Assembly (NCBI GenBank): GCA_900542055.1
Contig: UQMA01000003.1
Coordinates: forward strand, 1-64,000
DNA length: 64,000 nt
Source of the DNA: an uncultured Azospirillum sp.
Lineage (GTDB): Bacteria; Pseudomonadota; Alphaproteobacteria; RF32; CAG-239
Direction: 5' to 3'
Positions 53,412 to 62,564 of the stretch are shown piece by piece. The notes under the pieces are model-generated. The model was not told where the DNA came from. It did not search any database and saw nothing but the letters and a program-made list of their open reading frames with translations. The stretch's first letter is position 1; each line of letters begins with the position of its first letter. Position numbers and translations under genes: made by a program.

Positions 53412-54154
53412 TATTCACCTGCCATATCAGCCCTAATGGTTGTATCGTCTATTTCACGTGATAAAATACTTGAAAATTCAGCGGCAAAATTTTCCAACCG
53501 ATTGGCAAAACGATCTATATCCGATGAAATTTTGTTATATGCAACCACAGCCGGAATAGCGGCAATCAAACCAAAAGCCGTTGTAAACAATGCTTCGGCA
53601 ATGCCGGGGGCAATAGCAGACAAAGAATTTGTCTGAGTGGCGGCAATAGCGTTAAAACTGTTGATAATACCCCAAACGGTTCCAAACAGACCGACCAACG
53701 GGGCAACCGAACCGGTTGAAGCCAAAAAGCCCATTCTGGTATCAAGACTGTCTAATTCCTTATCCATCGAAACAGCCATGGCTTTTTCAATACGCTGCTG
53801 CAAAGAAACCCCTCTCAAACCGCGATCGGTTTTAGATTTCATAATATTTGTGCGTTTCCATTCGCGCATTGCCGCTACAAACATAGCCGACATAGGATCA
53901 CTCGGGCGGGTTCCGATACTGTCGTACAGTTTATCCAGAGAGCCGCCTGACCAAAACTTTGATTCAAAGCTTCTTGAACGCTGTTTAACTTCACGTAATG
54001 TTGCTATTTTGTCAATAATGATGGCCCACGACCAAATAGAGGCCAAAATTAAACCGAGCATCACCACTTTTGTAACGGTATCCGAGCTCCAAACCATATC
54101 CCACATTGACAAAGAGCTGCCATCTGCAACATCTGCTAAAGACTGTGTTTCCAT
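53411..54154 (-). CDS. tolQ: TolQ/ExbB-family proton channel
   Basis: The 247-residue protein has three membrane helices: the first near VTKVVMLGLILASIWSWAII, then the channel pair (STGSVAPLVGLFGTVWGIIN and FTTAFGLIAAIPAVVAYNKI). It powers TolA with proton flow through TolQR. It is the first gene of tolQ-tolR-tolA and the two membrane proteins behind it. No ybgC, tolB or pal is present in the window. Confidence 0.93.
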   Translation of the reverse strand: METQSLADVADGSSLSMWDMVWSSDTVTKVVMLGLILASIWSWAIIIDKIATLREVKQRSRSFESKFWSGGSLDKLYDSIGTRPSDPMSAMFVAAMREWKRTNIMKSKTDRGLRGVSLQQRIEKAMAVSMDKELDSLDTRMGFLASTGSVAPLVGLFGTVWGIINSFNAIAATQTNSLSAIAPGIAEALFTTAFGLIAAIPAVVAYNKISSDIDRFANRLENFAAEFSSILSREIDDTTIRADMAGE

Positions 54155-54336
54155 TTTTACCTCTTATAATTTAAGCATGCTGATTTTGAGCAATAAACTA
54201 CTATAAAATATAAAAAAATCAATTAATTTTTAATGTTGGATTAAAAAAAATGCAAAAACAATACCCAAAACAAATTAACGAACTGTTTTTGTTAAAATAT
54301 CTAAAAAAATATTTTGACAAAAATATGACATAAAAC

Positions 54337-54365
54337 TTGAGTTTATGAATTTTATATGCTATATT
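54337..54365 (+). promoter_or_regulatory. Promoter of the first lysozyme-like gene
   Basis: TTGAGT (54337-54342), 17 bases, TATATT (54360-54365), 25 bases before the ATG. Confidence 0.65.
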
Positions 54366-54390
54366 TAAAAAAAATTAAAGAGGTGAGAAA

Positions 54391-55386
54391 ATGAGTTGGA
54401 AAGTAAAAGCTGCCGCATTAGCCGTTACTATGTCATCTTGGTTTGGCGTATCTCAGGCAAAATCACAACAGACAAATCAATCTGAACAAAAAAAAGAAAT
54501 TGTTGAAAAAACAAAAGCTTTAACCGCTCAGGATTCTTTGAATAAAACCTTATTTAAAGACAGCGTTAAAAATAGTAAAAACGCTAAAGCCGCGGCACTG
54601 AACGACAGTATAAGGCGTGCGGAAAACTTAATAAAATTCCGCAGCGTCGAACATGATATGCTCGGTCTTGTTGCCCATTGCGAAGGAGTTAAAGCCAAGG
54701 CCTATTGGGATCCGAACGGCAGAGTTTGGACAATTGGTTTCGGCAACACAATCCGTCCCGACGGCAAACCCGTTACACGCTATGATTTTATAAAAAGTGA
54801 AAAAGAACTTTTTGACTATTTTCGCATTCATATCGAAGGCAAAATGTATGAAGATATGGAAAAATATTTGCCTATGGATAAAATGTCAAATGCCGAACTG
54901 GTTGCCATGGGCAGTTTCCTTTACAACTGCGGCAGCGGCGTTTTACGCAAAAAGAATGGCGAGCTTTCAGAATTCGGACAAACCGCGGTTGATTATTTTA
55001 CAACGCACAGCGACACGGCAAAAATGAAATTAGCAAAATTGATGGATAAAAAAGTTACAGCCAAAGGGAAAGTGCTTCCTCAATTAGTTAAGCGCCGTGA
55101 ACTTGAAAAAAGAATTTTATTCGGTGATATAATTATTTGCAATGACAATTCACAAACCGGTGAAAATGTATTGAATCTTTCAGAAATTTCACTCGGAGGC
55201 ATATACAGCATAGGGAGCACAATTCCTAAAGACACCGCCCTTTTGTGCGATAAGCTTGAAAGCGTGCGCGGTTTGAATTTAAACGACTCTATTCAAAATC
55301 AAATGCGGTTACGGCCTCAACCTATATATAATAAAAAATTCGCCACTCGCAATTTGATACAAATGAAAAAAGGCAAGCATAAATAA
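54391..55386 (+). CDS. Secreted GH24 lysozyme-like muramidase (paralogue 1)
   Basis: The 331-residue protein has a signal peptide, a Lys/Gln/Ser-rich linker and a GH24 domain beginning near residue 85: AHCEGVKAKAYWDPNGRVWT, with Glu98, Asp107 and Thr114 in the T4-lysozyme-like order E-x8-D-x6-T. It then has SFLYNCGSGVLRKKNGELSE and a C-terminal block ending KRREL..R.LFGDII. It would cleave peptidoglycan in the periplasm. Despite its phage-type fold it is outside the prophage and has a good GAGGTGA site. A close paralogue lies at 59782. Confidence 0.85.
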   Translation: MSWKVKAAALAVTMSSWFGVSQAKSQQTNQSEQKKEIVEKTKALTAQDSLNKTLFKDSVKNSKNAKAAALNDSIRRAENLIKFRSVEHDMLGLVAHCEGVKAKAYWDPNGRVWTIGFGNTIRPDGKPVTRYDFIKSEKELFDYFRIHIEGKMYEDMEKYLPMDKMSNAELVAMGSFLYNCGSGVLRKKNGELSEFGQTAVDYFTTHSDTAKMKLAKLMDKKVTAKGKVLPQLVKRRELEKRILFGDIIICNDNSQTGENVLNLSEISLGGIYSIGSTIPKDTALLCDKLESVRGLNLNDSIQNQMRLRPQPIYNKKFATRNLIQMKKGKHK

Positions 55387-55410
55387 ACTATGCTTGCCCT
55401 GCCTTTTTTT
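55372..55410. terminator. Terminator after the first lysozyme-like gene
   Basis: GGCAAGCATA/TATGCTTGCC stem with a seven-base loop, then CTGCC and seven T. Its left arm overlaps the end of the coding region. Confidence 0.75.
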
Positions 55411-55417
55411 TAGGCTT

Positions 55418-57466
55418 TTATTCATCTTTTTTAAGCTGTTTCATCAAATTAGCTTTTTTCAAAACATCTGAGCTGTAAAGCAGCGCTATTTCTTCCTCTC
55501 GGCTCAATTCCATAGGCAAATCATAGCTGATATAATTTTCCAATTTTATTTTAGCCATTTTCAAAGCCTGAATTCCAAATTCCGGTGCCGGACCGTTGAC
55601 CGGCAACATTAAAATATGCAAAGCATTCAGCACATTGTTATCAACAACGGCGGCAACTCCGTAAGAACAATTTTTGTTTTGAACGGAAAATTCCTGTTTA
55701 AATTTCAAAGCAGCTATCAAAATATCAGGTACATTAACTTCTTCAGGAATAATAAAATAACGATGCTTGCGAGCAGCAATACCGACAGTTTCGCACGATG
55801 AAAACATCGAAATAGGAATCGACAGCATCAATCCTAATGTTATCGGCAGCATCCACCAAAATAAACTATGCGCATATTGCCAAACTATTACGGTTGTTGC
55901 AATTCCCAACAGCATATGCCAATGATGACGCGCCCAAGCAACGCGCAACGATGTCCCTGTTTCATCACGATTTTGAGTATTCCACCCCGCATCATTGCCG
56001 GCAAAAATATCAAACACAAACTTGCTTTGAAACATCATCATAATCGGAGCAGTCAGAGCACTGAAAATAATTTCGGCAAATACACTCTTAACCGCGCCGA
56101 AAATGCCTCCTATATTAGAAAATTTGTTTTGCGATAAATAAGCAATCAATCCCAAAAACTTTGGAAAAATCAGCATAAACATTGACAGAACAAACAAACT
56201 TATAGTTCCGAGTTTATCAAAGATAGGCCATGTCGGGAACAAAGTATAAGTTGTCGGAAAATATTCGGGAGGAAAAATATTGCGCCCCAAAGCAACGCCC
56301 AGTCCTACTAATAAAAAGCACAGCCACAAAGGCGAAGACAAATAAGACATTATACCGATTATAAAATGAACACGGCTTATCGGATGTAGGCCTTTTGAAA
56401 GCAACACTTTAATATGCTGCATATTTCCCTGACACCAACGTCTGTCGCGCGTGGCAAAATCTATCATCGACGGCGGGCATTCTTCATAGCTGCCTTTCAA
56501 TTCCGGCAACAGCCAAGCCGACCAGCCGCCGCGGCGGATTAAAGCGGCTTCAACAAAGTCATGGCTCAAAATATGACCTCCGAACGGAGCTTTTCCTTTT
56601 AACACCGGCAACTTGCAGCATTCCATAAAAGCTTTAACTCTGATAATGGCGTTGTGCCCCCAATAGTTGCTGTCTCCCACTTGCCAAAAAGCCAATCCGG
56701 CTGAAACAACAGGTCCATAAACTTTTCCGGCAAATTGCTGAATCCTCGCAAACAAAGAATGACGATTAATGCACATCGGCGGAGCCTGAATAATACCGGT
56801 CTGAGGATTAGCTTCCATTAATTGCGTCATAGACACCATGGTTTCTCCCGCCAGCAAGCTGTCCGCATCCAAAACAATCATAAAATCATACAAAGCGCCC
56901 CATTTATGGCAGAAATCCTCAATATTTCCGCTCTTACGCGCTGTATTAACCGAACGGCGGCGATAATACAATTTTATATTTTCCGGCATTTTCTTTTTGG
57001 CTTCCAGCCAAATTTGCTCCTCCTCCACCCAAATTTTAGGATTTGTACTGTCGCTCAAAACAAAAATATCATATGCACTGCCCTGACCTGTTTCTTTCAA
57101 GCTGTGAGCCATAGCCAGCAAATTTGCGAAAACGCCCACCGGATCTTCGTTATAAACAGGCATCAGCACCGCTGTTTTTGTTGTTATTTTTGTTTTTTTA
57201 TCCGGCCAAATTATCCCTTTGGTTTTTTGTTGTTTCAACAATTGCCAAAAACCGAAAAGACTTGACCAAAAAAACAGAGCAATCCAAGCAAAGGTTAAAA
57301 TAAACAACGCCGTCATCAAAAATTGCGTAATAAACAGCGACGAATTCGGGATAACTTCAATCCATTTAAAAGTTGCCAGCAGTGTGCTGACAAACATTAA
57401 CCCAAAAATTGCCAAACGGCGGCGCGCTATTTGTTTTTTGCTAATCGGTATAAACTCTGAACTCAT
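55418..57466 (-). CDS. opgH: OpgH glucan glucosyltransferase
   Basis: Polymerises UDP-glucose into osmoregulated periplasmic glucans and passes them through the membrane. The 682-residue protein has N- and C-terminal membrane helices and a GT2 domain with the catalytic aspartates in VLDADSLLAG and the motif RRWCQGNMQH. It is the third gene of opgG-X-opgH and overlaps the middle gene by four bases. The E. coli protein is longer (847) at its N-terminus, which helps tie it to cell size control; this part is missing here. Confidence 0.93.
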   Translation of the reverse strand: MSSEFIPISKKQIARRRLAIFGLMFVSTLLATFKWIEVIPNSSLFITQFLMTALFILTFAWIALFFWSSLFGFWQLLKQQKTKGIIWPDKKTKITTKTAVLMPVYNEDPVGVFANLLAMAHSLKETGQGSAYDIFVLSDSTNPKIWVEEEQIWLEAKKKMPENIKLYYRRRSVNTARKSGNIEDFCHKWGALYDFMIVLDADSLLAGETMVSMTQLMEANPQTGIIQAPPMCINRHSLFARIQQFAGKVYGPVVSAGLAFWQVGDSNYWGHNAIIRVKAFMECCKLPVLKGKAPFGGHILSHDFVEAALIRRGGWSAWLLPELKGSYEECPPSMIDFATRDRRWCQGNMQHIKVLLSKGLHPISRVHFIIGIMSYLSSPLWLCFLLVGLGVALGRNIFPPEYFPTTYTLFPTWPIFDKLGTISLFVLSMFMLIFPKFLGLIAYLSQNKFSNIGGIFGAVKSVFAEIIFSALTAPIMMMFQSKFVFDIFAGNDAGWNTQNRDETGTSLRVAWARHHWHMLLGIATTVIVWQYAHSLFWWMLPITLGLMLSIPISMFSSCETVGIAARKHRYFIIPEEVNVPDILIAALKFKQEFSVQNKNCSYGVAAVVDNNVLNALHILMLPVNGPAPEFGIQALKMAKIKLENYISYDLPMELSREEEIALLYSSDVLKKANLMKQLKKDE

Positions 57467-57888
57467 TTTTTTATTTCCTTTTCAGCCCCCAAAACCTCAA
57501 GCTTTTGCGGTTTCATTTCAGAATAATCGTAAGCAGGAGCATTTAAAACAAAACATTCTCTTAAAGTTTTTACCAACTTTTCAGGCATTTTCAACTGTTT
57601 AAAATCCTGCACAGTCAAACTATCGGCAGCATTGCACAATAAAAAACAAAGTTTGAATTCCGCCAATAATTGCTCATCGGCAAAACCGCTGTTTGGAAAT
57701 GTTTGCGCAGCAAGTTTTAAAAGCACGCCATCCAATTTAGCGACCAGTTCATCGCCGTTGCCTGATTTGAAATCTATATGTTCGGCAATGGTTCCAACTA
57801 TATCCAGTAATTGGTTTCCGTCAAATCCCAAACTGCGCAAATAGGCTTCTATAATATCCTCTTTTCCCTGAATCTTTATGGTAACCAT
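57463..57888 (-). CDS. Small unknown protein between opgG and opgH
   Basis: The 141-residue soluble protein (MVTIKIQGKEDIIEAYLRSL) is helical with no signal peptide. The start at 57888 is preferred because GGAG lies 7 bases upstream; a start four codons earlier also exists. It overlaps both neighbours, so it is tightly coupled to glucan synthesis. I know no family for it; a regulator or assembly factor is possible. Confidence 0.7.
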   Translation of the reverse strand: MVTIKIQGKEDIIEAYLRSLGFDGNQLLDIVGTIAEHIDFKSGNGDELVAKLDGVLLKLAAQTFPNSGFADEQLLAEFKLCFLLCNAADSLTVQDFKQLKMPEKLVKTLRECFVLNAPAYDYSEMKPQKLEVLGAEKEIKK

Positions 57889-59450
57889 TGATAACTCCAT
57901 ATTTCGGAAATATTTTTACCTTTTTTAACCACCGAAGCTCGCAGTTCCGATGTTTTGCCATTAGGCTCAAAATCAATATATGCTGTCAAACCTTTTGTAA
58001 CCGGATTATAAGTTAAATATTTACCGACAATTCTTCCTTCACTGGCAGACACATCTAATGTTGCTATTTCTTTTTCCACTTCTTTTTGCATATTGAGAAT
58101 ATCAAAATCTATAACAAACTTGCGCTTATTTTTTTCCATCATACCGGAAACTCCGCCTACACCTGTATAAGTTGCAGTAACATCTCCTTCAATATGTTCA
58201 ACCGGAAATTTTGTAAACCAAAACAAACGGTAGGCATAACGAATTTCACGCTGAGGAACAACTTTTTCTTTTGGAACCCAATAAGCGACAACATTATCGT
58301 GAATTTCTTGCTGTGAAGGAATTTCGACCAATTCGACCCAACCTTTTCCCCAATTTCCGACAGGTTTCACCCAAGTGCTCGGGCGCTGCTCATAATTGGC
58401 TTCAAAATCCAAATAATGCGCAGGATTTCTATCCCTTTGCAGCAAACCAAATCCCTGAGGATTTTCATCAACAAAAGCGCTTATACGCAAGCGCGGCGAA
58501 TTGTCCAACGGTCTCCACAGCCATTCGCCTTTACCGTTTAATACCAACAAGCCGTCAGTATCATGAACCTCCGGACGATGATCATCAAACCTGTTTTTGG
58601 TATTTTCTCCAAAAAGATACATTGAGGTCAGCGGAGCAATGCCGAGTTTTGCAATTTCCTTACGCGGAAAAATACGTGCATCGACATCCATAACCGTATT
58701 TTCTCCCGGAGTTATAACAAATGTATAAATTCCGGAAGCGCTTTGACTGTCTAATAAAGCATAAACCGTTACAGACTTATCATGCTTTTTTGGACGGACA
58801 ATCCAAAATTCACGAAAGACCGGAAATTCCTCACCGGTTTGAGCAGCCGTATCAATAGCCAAACCGCGTGCCGAAAGCCCATATTTTTGATTTTTTCCCA
58901 AAGCGCGGAAATAACTTGCTCCCAAAAAAGAAACCAATTCATCATAATATTTTTTTGTATTCAACTGATTATGCAGTCTGAAACCGGCATATCCGTTTTG
59001 CGGCAAGTTATCAGTGTTTAATTTATTTTTACCATAGTCAAAAAAAGACGGAGTATAAACAAAGGGAACAATTTTTCCATCAACGATTTCATTAACTTTA
59101 ACCGGCGTCAAAAACAATGATCCTAAATGGAAAAACTGAATTTCAAAAGGAAGTTTTTGTCCGAACCATGGTCCTTTTTCACGTTTGAAACGTATATCGC
59201 GATAGCGGTCATAATTGAGTTTTTTCAATTCATCGGGCAAATTGTATTCCGGAGCAACATAAGGCTTTTTTGCCAAAGCTGAAGCTATATTTGCCAATTG
59301 CCCGACATCAAACTCATCGCTTTGCGCAGACATAACTTCAGACAGCTGTTGCTGCCGATAATTTTCGTAAAAGTTTTTCCCCTCATAAACGCCATAAACA
59401 ACGCCTAGGCCACACAAAATACAACACACTGTTTTTATGCTATTTTTCAT
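57876..59450 (-). CDS. opgG: OpgG periplasmic glucan biosynthesis protein
   Basis: Builds or branches osmoregulated periplasmic glucans in the periplasm. The 524-residue protein has a signal peptide (KTVCCILCGLGVVYGVYEG) and the MdoG pattern: KFKRE-like FKREKGPWFGQKLPFEIQFF, NGYAGFRLHNQLN, SYFRALGKNQKYGLSARGLA and FTKFPVEHIEGDVTATYTG. The start MKNSIKT is used since AGGA lies 8 bases upstream. Confidence 0.93.
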   Translation of the reverse strand: MKNSIKTVCCILCGLGVVYGVYEGKNFYENYRQQQLSEVMSAQSDEFDVGQLANIASALAKKPYVAPEYNLPDELKKLNYDRYRDIRFKREKGPWFGQKLPFEIQFFHLGSLFLTPVKVNEIVDGKIVPFVYTPSFFDYGKNKLNTDNLPQNGYAGFRLHNQLNTKKYYDELVSFLGASYFRALGKNQKYGLSARGLAIDTAAQTGEEFPVFREFWIVRPKKHDKSVTVYALLDSQSASGIYTFVITPGENTVMDVDARIFPRKEIAKLGIAPLTSMYLFGENTKNRFDDHRPEVHDTDGLLVLNGKGEWLWRPLDNSPRLRISAFVDENPQGFGLLQRDRNPAHYLDFEANYEQRPSTWVKPVGNWGKGWVELVEIPSQQEIHDNVVAYWVPKEKVVPQREIRYAYRLFWFTKFPVEHIEGDVTATYTGVGGVSGMMEKNKRKFVIDFDILNMQKEVEKEIATLDVSASEGRIVGKYLTYNPVTKGLTAYIDFEPNGKTSELRASVVKKGKNISEIWSYQWLP

Positions 59451-59483
59451 ATTATATTCCTGAAAATTCAAAATCTATATTTA

Positions 59484-59512
59484 TATACAATTCATTTTTC
59501 GGCAAAAGTCAA
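59484..59512 (-). promoter_or_regulatory. Promoter of the opg operon
   Basis: On the minus strand: TTGACT (59507-59512), 17 bases, TGTATA (59484-59489). No other element for opg regulation is visible in the 330 bases between opgG and the second lysozyme-like gene; the rest is AT-rich without a gene. Confidence 0.6.
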
Positions 59513-59695
59513 GCATCAGGAATTACCGGTGTTAAAAATTAAGTAAAATATCGCTTGCAATTTATTTTATTCTGTATATTATACGTTTGTTTTTGAATTA
59601 TTTTCATATTATAAATCATAGCAATACTAATTGTTTCCCCGTTTTACGAGGAATTTTTTTGTGGAAAAAATAAAAAAAATATTTTGCCCGATGGC

Positions 59696-59724
59696 TTGAC
59701 CCAACCGGCAAATTTAACTATAAT
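59696..59724 (+). promoter_or_regulatory. Strong promoter of the second lysozyme-like gene
   Basis: TTGACC (59696-59701), exactly 17 bases, TATAAT (59719-59724), 57 bases before the ATG at 59782. Confidence 0.8.
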
Positions 59725-59781
59725 ATAGATGTTTAACTCAAATTATATTGTATTAAATTATTGTATTAAAATTTAGATTGT

Positions 59782-60690
59782 ATGAAAAAGAAAATGTTGA
59801 TTTCAGTAGCAATGCTGTTGATATCTGCCGTTTCGATGTTTTCTGTGGCAGAAGCCCATACGGAAGCACTCGGCGACACAACCGCTACTGCTATTGAAGA
59901 AGACACGCTTGACCATGCTGACAGCATCGCAGCCGATAATTCAGGAGTCGACTCAGTGTCAAGTGACAGCAGTTTAGTAAAATTTCGCAACGCCGCATAC
60001 GACATGCTTTGTCTGGTTGCGCATTGTGAAGGTGTTAAAACTGAGGCCTATTTTGATCCGATTGGAAAAAAATGGACCATTGCATTCGGTAACACGGTAC
60101 GTCCGGATGGAAAAGCCGTTCGTTATGGCGATTGCATAAGAAGCGAAGCTGAGTTGATGCACTACTTCAACGCACATATTGAACAATATATGTACGATGA
60201 TATGTGCCGCTATCTGCATCTTGACAAAATGAACAACGCTGAAATCGTTGCTATGGGAAGTTTCCTATACAACTGCGGCAGCGGCGTTCTCCGTCAGAAA
60301 AACGGCGCTCCTTCTCAGCTTGCAAAAGCAGCAAATGCTTATTTTGACAGTCATAGTGAAAAAACAAAAGCCGCACTGAAATCGCTTATTGAACAAAAAG
60401 TGACTTCAAAAGGAAAAGTTCTTCCGCAGTTGCAAAAACGGCGTGATTTGGAACTCCGAATTTTGTTCGGCGAGATCGTGCTTGACAACAAAGGTGAGCT
60501 GAAACTTGCAAATGCCGTAAATTTTGCGGAAGTTGCATTAGGTGGAGTTTATTGTTTTGGCGGCCGTCGCCTTCCTGCCGACACATTAGATTTGTGCAAC
60601 AGGTTGGGAAATATGGGCGGAAGAAACTTAAACGATTCCATTCAAAATCAGCTGAGAGGACATATTCGTCCGATGCGCCGCAAGCGCTGA
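59782..60690 (+). CDS. Secreted GH24 lysozyme-like muramidase (paralogue 2)
   Basis: The 302-residue protein has a clear signal peptide (ISVAMLLISAVSMFSVAEA), an acidic Asp/Ser/Thr linker and a GH24 domain: AHCEGVKTEAYFDPIGKKWT with Glu83, Asp92 and Thr99. The C-terminal block LPQLQKRRDLELRILFGEIV and GRNLNDSIQNQLRGHIRPMR match paralogue 1 (GLNLNDSIQNQMRLRPQP). The linker is acidic whereas paralogue 1 has a basic one. Its ribosome-binding site is weak in spite of a strong promoter. Both flank opgG-X-opgH. Confidence 0.85.
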   Translation: MKKKMLISVAMLLISAVSMFSVAEAHTEALGDTTATAIEEDTLDHADSIAADNSGVDSVSSDSSLVKFRNAAYDMLCLVAHCEGVKTEAYFDPIGKKWTIAFGNTVRPDGKAVRYGDCIRSEAELMHYFNAHIEQYMYDDMCRYLHLDKMNNAEIVAMGSFLYNCGSGVLRQKNGAPSQLAKAANAYFDSHSEKTKAALKSLIEQKVTSKGKVLPQLQKRRDLELRILFGEIVLDNKGELKLANAVNFAEVALGGVYCFGGRRLPADTLDLCNRLGNMGGRNLNDSIQNQLRGHIRPMRRKR

Positions 60691-60699
60691 TTAAATTAA

Positions 60700-60738
60700 A
60701 AAAAGAGCCCCAACATATCAATGTTGCGGGCTCTTTTT
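60700..60738. terminator. Terminator after the second lysozyme-like gene
   Basis: AAAAAGAGCCC/GGGCTCTTTTT with an inner AACAT/ATGTT stem and four-base loop; works in both directions and also serves the converging beta-barrel gene. Confidence 0.88.
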
Positions 60739-60751
60739 CTTTAAGACTGAT

Positions 60752-61534
60752 TTAGAATAAAACTTTAACGTTTACACCAGCCGTATAATCATATTTAATC
60801 TCGCTGTTTCCGGTTCCACCGAGATAATAATCACCATATACACCCAAAGCCACGTTATCTCTTACAAAATAGTTAGCTTCGGCTTGCCAATACCACATAT
60901 TTTTGTTTGCGCCAGCATCTGTGTTGAAATCATAACGAATACCGGTATCAACTGCAGCTTTGTCAAATGTTTTATGAACACCAGCAAATGCGGAATAAAG
61001 CATTTCGCGGTCTTTTTGGTCAATCGGAGATTCTGCCGTAAACATTGTATACGGAGTTAAACCATTGCCCATATCATATCCCAATTGAGCTTCGAGTTTG
61101 ATTTCTTTATACCAATCAGAACTCTCACCTTTGTGTCCGTACCATGAAGCCGGCTGATAAGTATAATAACCGGCACCGATTTGTGTCAGGATATTATTAT
61201 AATTCCAATTATATTTGGCGCCTAATTCATAACCGAAGTTATGGTCATTGTTATATTCTTGATTGGTCAGACCTTTGAAATCAAAATTATTTTCAATAGC
61301 GCCATATACTGATAAATTATCATTAACGCCGTAAGTAATTTTTTCAGCGGCGACCAAATCTTCACCGGCAAAATCGCTGTGTTTGAATTTTGCGCGCGAA
61401 TAATCAATAGATGTATTGGAAAGCACCTCACCTTTTGAAGGCAGGAATAAAGAGCCTGTAAAATCTTTTGCATTAGCGGCACCGGCAGTTAAAGCAACGG
61501 CAGCTGTGGTTAAAAGCATAGTTTTAAAGTTCAT
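60752..61534 (-). CDS. Outer-membrane beta-barrel protein
   Basis: The 260-residue protein has a signal peptide (MLLTTAAVALTAGAANA) and a string of alternating beta strands with aromatic girdles (SVYGAIENNFDF; YNWNYNNILTQIGAGYYTYQ; WQAEANYFVRDNVALGVYGD), ending in VNVKVLF with the C-terminal Phe that the BAM complex recognises. It is likely a small porin or surface protein; the solute is unknown. Confidence 0.8.
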   Translation of the reverse strand: MNFKTMLLTTAAVALTAGAANAKDFTGSLFLPSKGEVLSNTSIDYSRAKFKHSDFAGEDLVAAEKITYGVNDNLSVYGAIENNFDFKGLTNQEYNNDHNFGYELGAKYNWNYNNILTQIGAGYYTYQPASWYGHKGESSDWYKEIKLEAQLGYDMGNGLTPYTMFTAESPIDQKDREMLYSAFAGVHKTFDKAAVDTGIRYDFNTDAGANKNMWYWQAEANYFVRDNVALGVYGDYYLGGTGNSEIKYDYTAGVNVKVLF

Positions 61535-61743
61535 GAGATATCTCCTTAGTTATTTTCACAATCCGTCTTAATCGGATGCTGAAATTGTATCTGCCCATAT
61601 ATTAAGATTCAATTAATTAAATGGCTTAATCAATAACAATAAATTACTGTTTTGTAACAAAATTTGCTTTTTCAAATCAATACTTTACATAATCAAAATA
61701 TTTGTTATAGTTATAAGGTTGTTTCATTCTGAAAGCTGATATT

Positions 61744-62469
61744 ATGCTAAAAGAATACCCTCCGTCATATAAATTGGGTGCTTTAATTTTATGCCTGCTT
61801 ATTTGTCATTCTGCTAAAAAACCGCTGTACCAACATATCTGGGGAAAATATACCGGTTATATTCCGTCTTTGGGTGACGAAACTTTTATAAACATTGAAC
61901 AAAACCAAAAGAAACAATCCGCCAAAATTGCCGGATATAATATAGAATATAGACTGCGCCGCAAATACTCGGTCAAAGGTCGAGTTGTTTTTGTTGATTG
62001 GAATGACGGATGGTTCAACACCTGGTATCATGCCGCCGGAAACGAAGGAACAAAGCTGTACAATGCCGTGTCACCTGTCGACTTATCAATTATTCACGGA
62101 AAAACCGCCGAAGACGGTAATTGGCAAAAAATAAAATTTGACCATGAAGAACGGGGATTGATTACAAGTTATAGATATGACAATATGCCTGTTATAAATA
62201 ACGATGAAATAAACAACAATCATGTCATTCCGGCCAACAACGCCATCCGCAAAGCTATTTCCATTATGAAAGTCGGAGATATTGTGGAACTTGAAGGATA
62301 TTTAATGGATTGGAACGGCACCGGAAAATTCAGTTGGTTTAATATAGAAACAGCAATCGAACCTGGGGAACTTCATACAAAAATACTTTTCGGAGGACAA
62401 CAGGGCGCAGGTCTTTGCCGCCAGTTTTATATCACAAAAATCAGCTTTAACGGTTATACTTTTGAATAA
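61744..62469 (+). CDS. Unknown protein with N-terminal membrane anchor
   Basis: I do not recognise this 241-residue protein. A short hydrophobic stretch near the N-terminus (LGALILCLLICHSA) is followed by a soluble domain with VKGRVVFVDWNDGWFNTWYH, NAVSPVDLSIIHGKTAEDGN and MKVGDIVELEGYLMDWNGTG. The last motif (VGDxVxLxGxLxDWxG) resembles OB-like or envelope regulation domains. It precedes ruvA by 95 bases but is probably not part of that operon. Confidence 0.6.
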   Translation: MLKEYPPSYKLGALILCLLICHSAKKPLYQHIWGKYTGYIPSLGDETFINIEQNQKKQSAKIAGYNIEYRLRRKYSVKGRVVFVDWNDGWFNTWYHAAGNEGTKLYNAVSPVDLSIIHGKTAEDGNWQKIKFDHEERGLITSYRYDNMPVINNDEINNNHVIPANNAIRKAISIMKVGDIVELEGYLMDWNGTGKFSWFNIETAIEPGELHTKILFGGQQGAGLCRQFYITKISFNGYTFE

Positions 62470-62564
62470 GTCGTTTTCTATTGTTTTTAATTTGCAAAAA
62501 GCGCTTGCTGTCCAAGCAAATTTTGTTTAATCTTACGTAATATTTTAACAGGGAAAACATAAAA

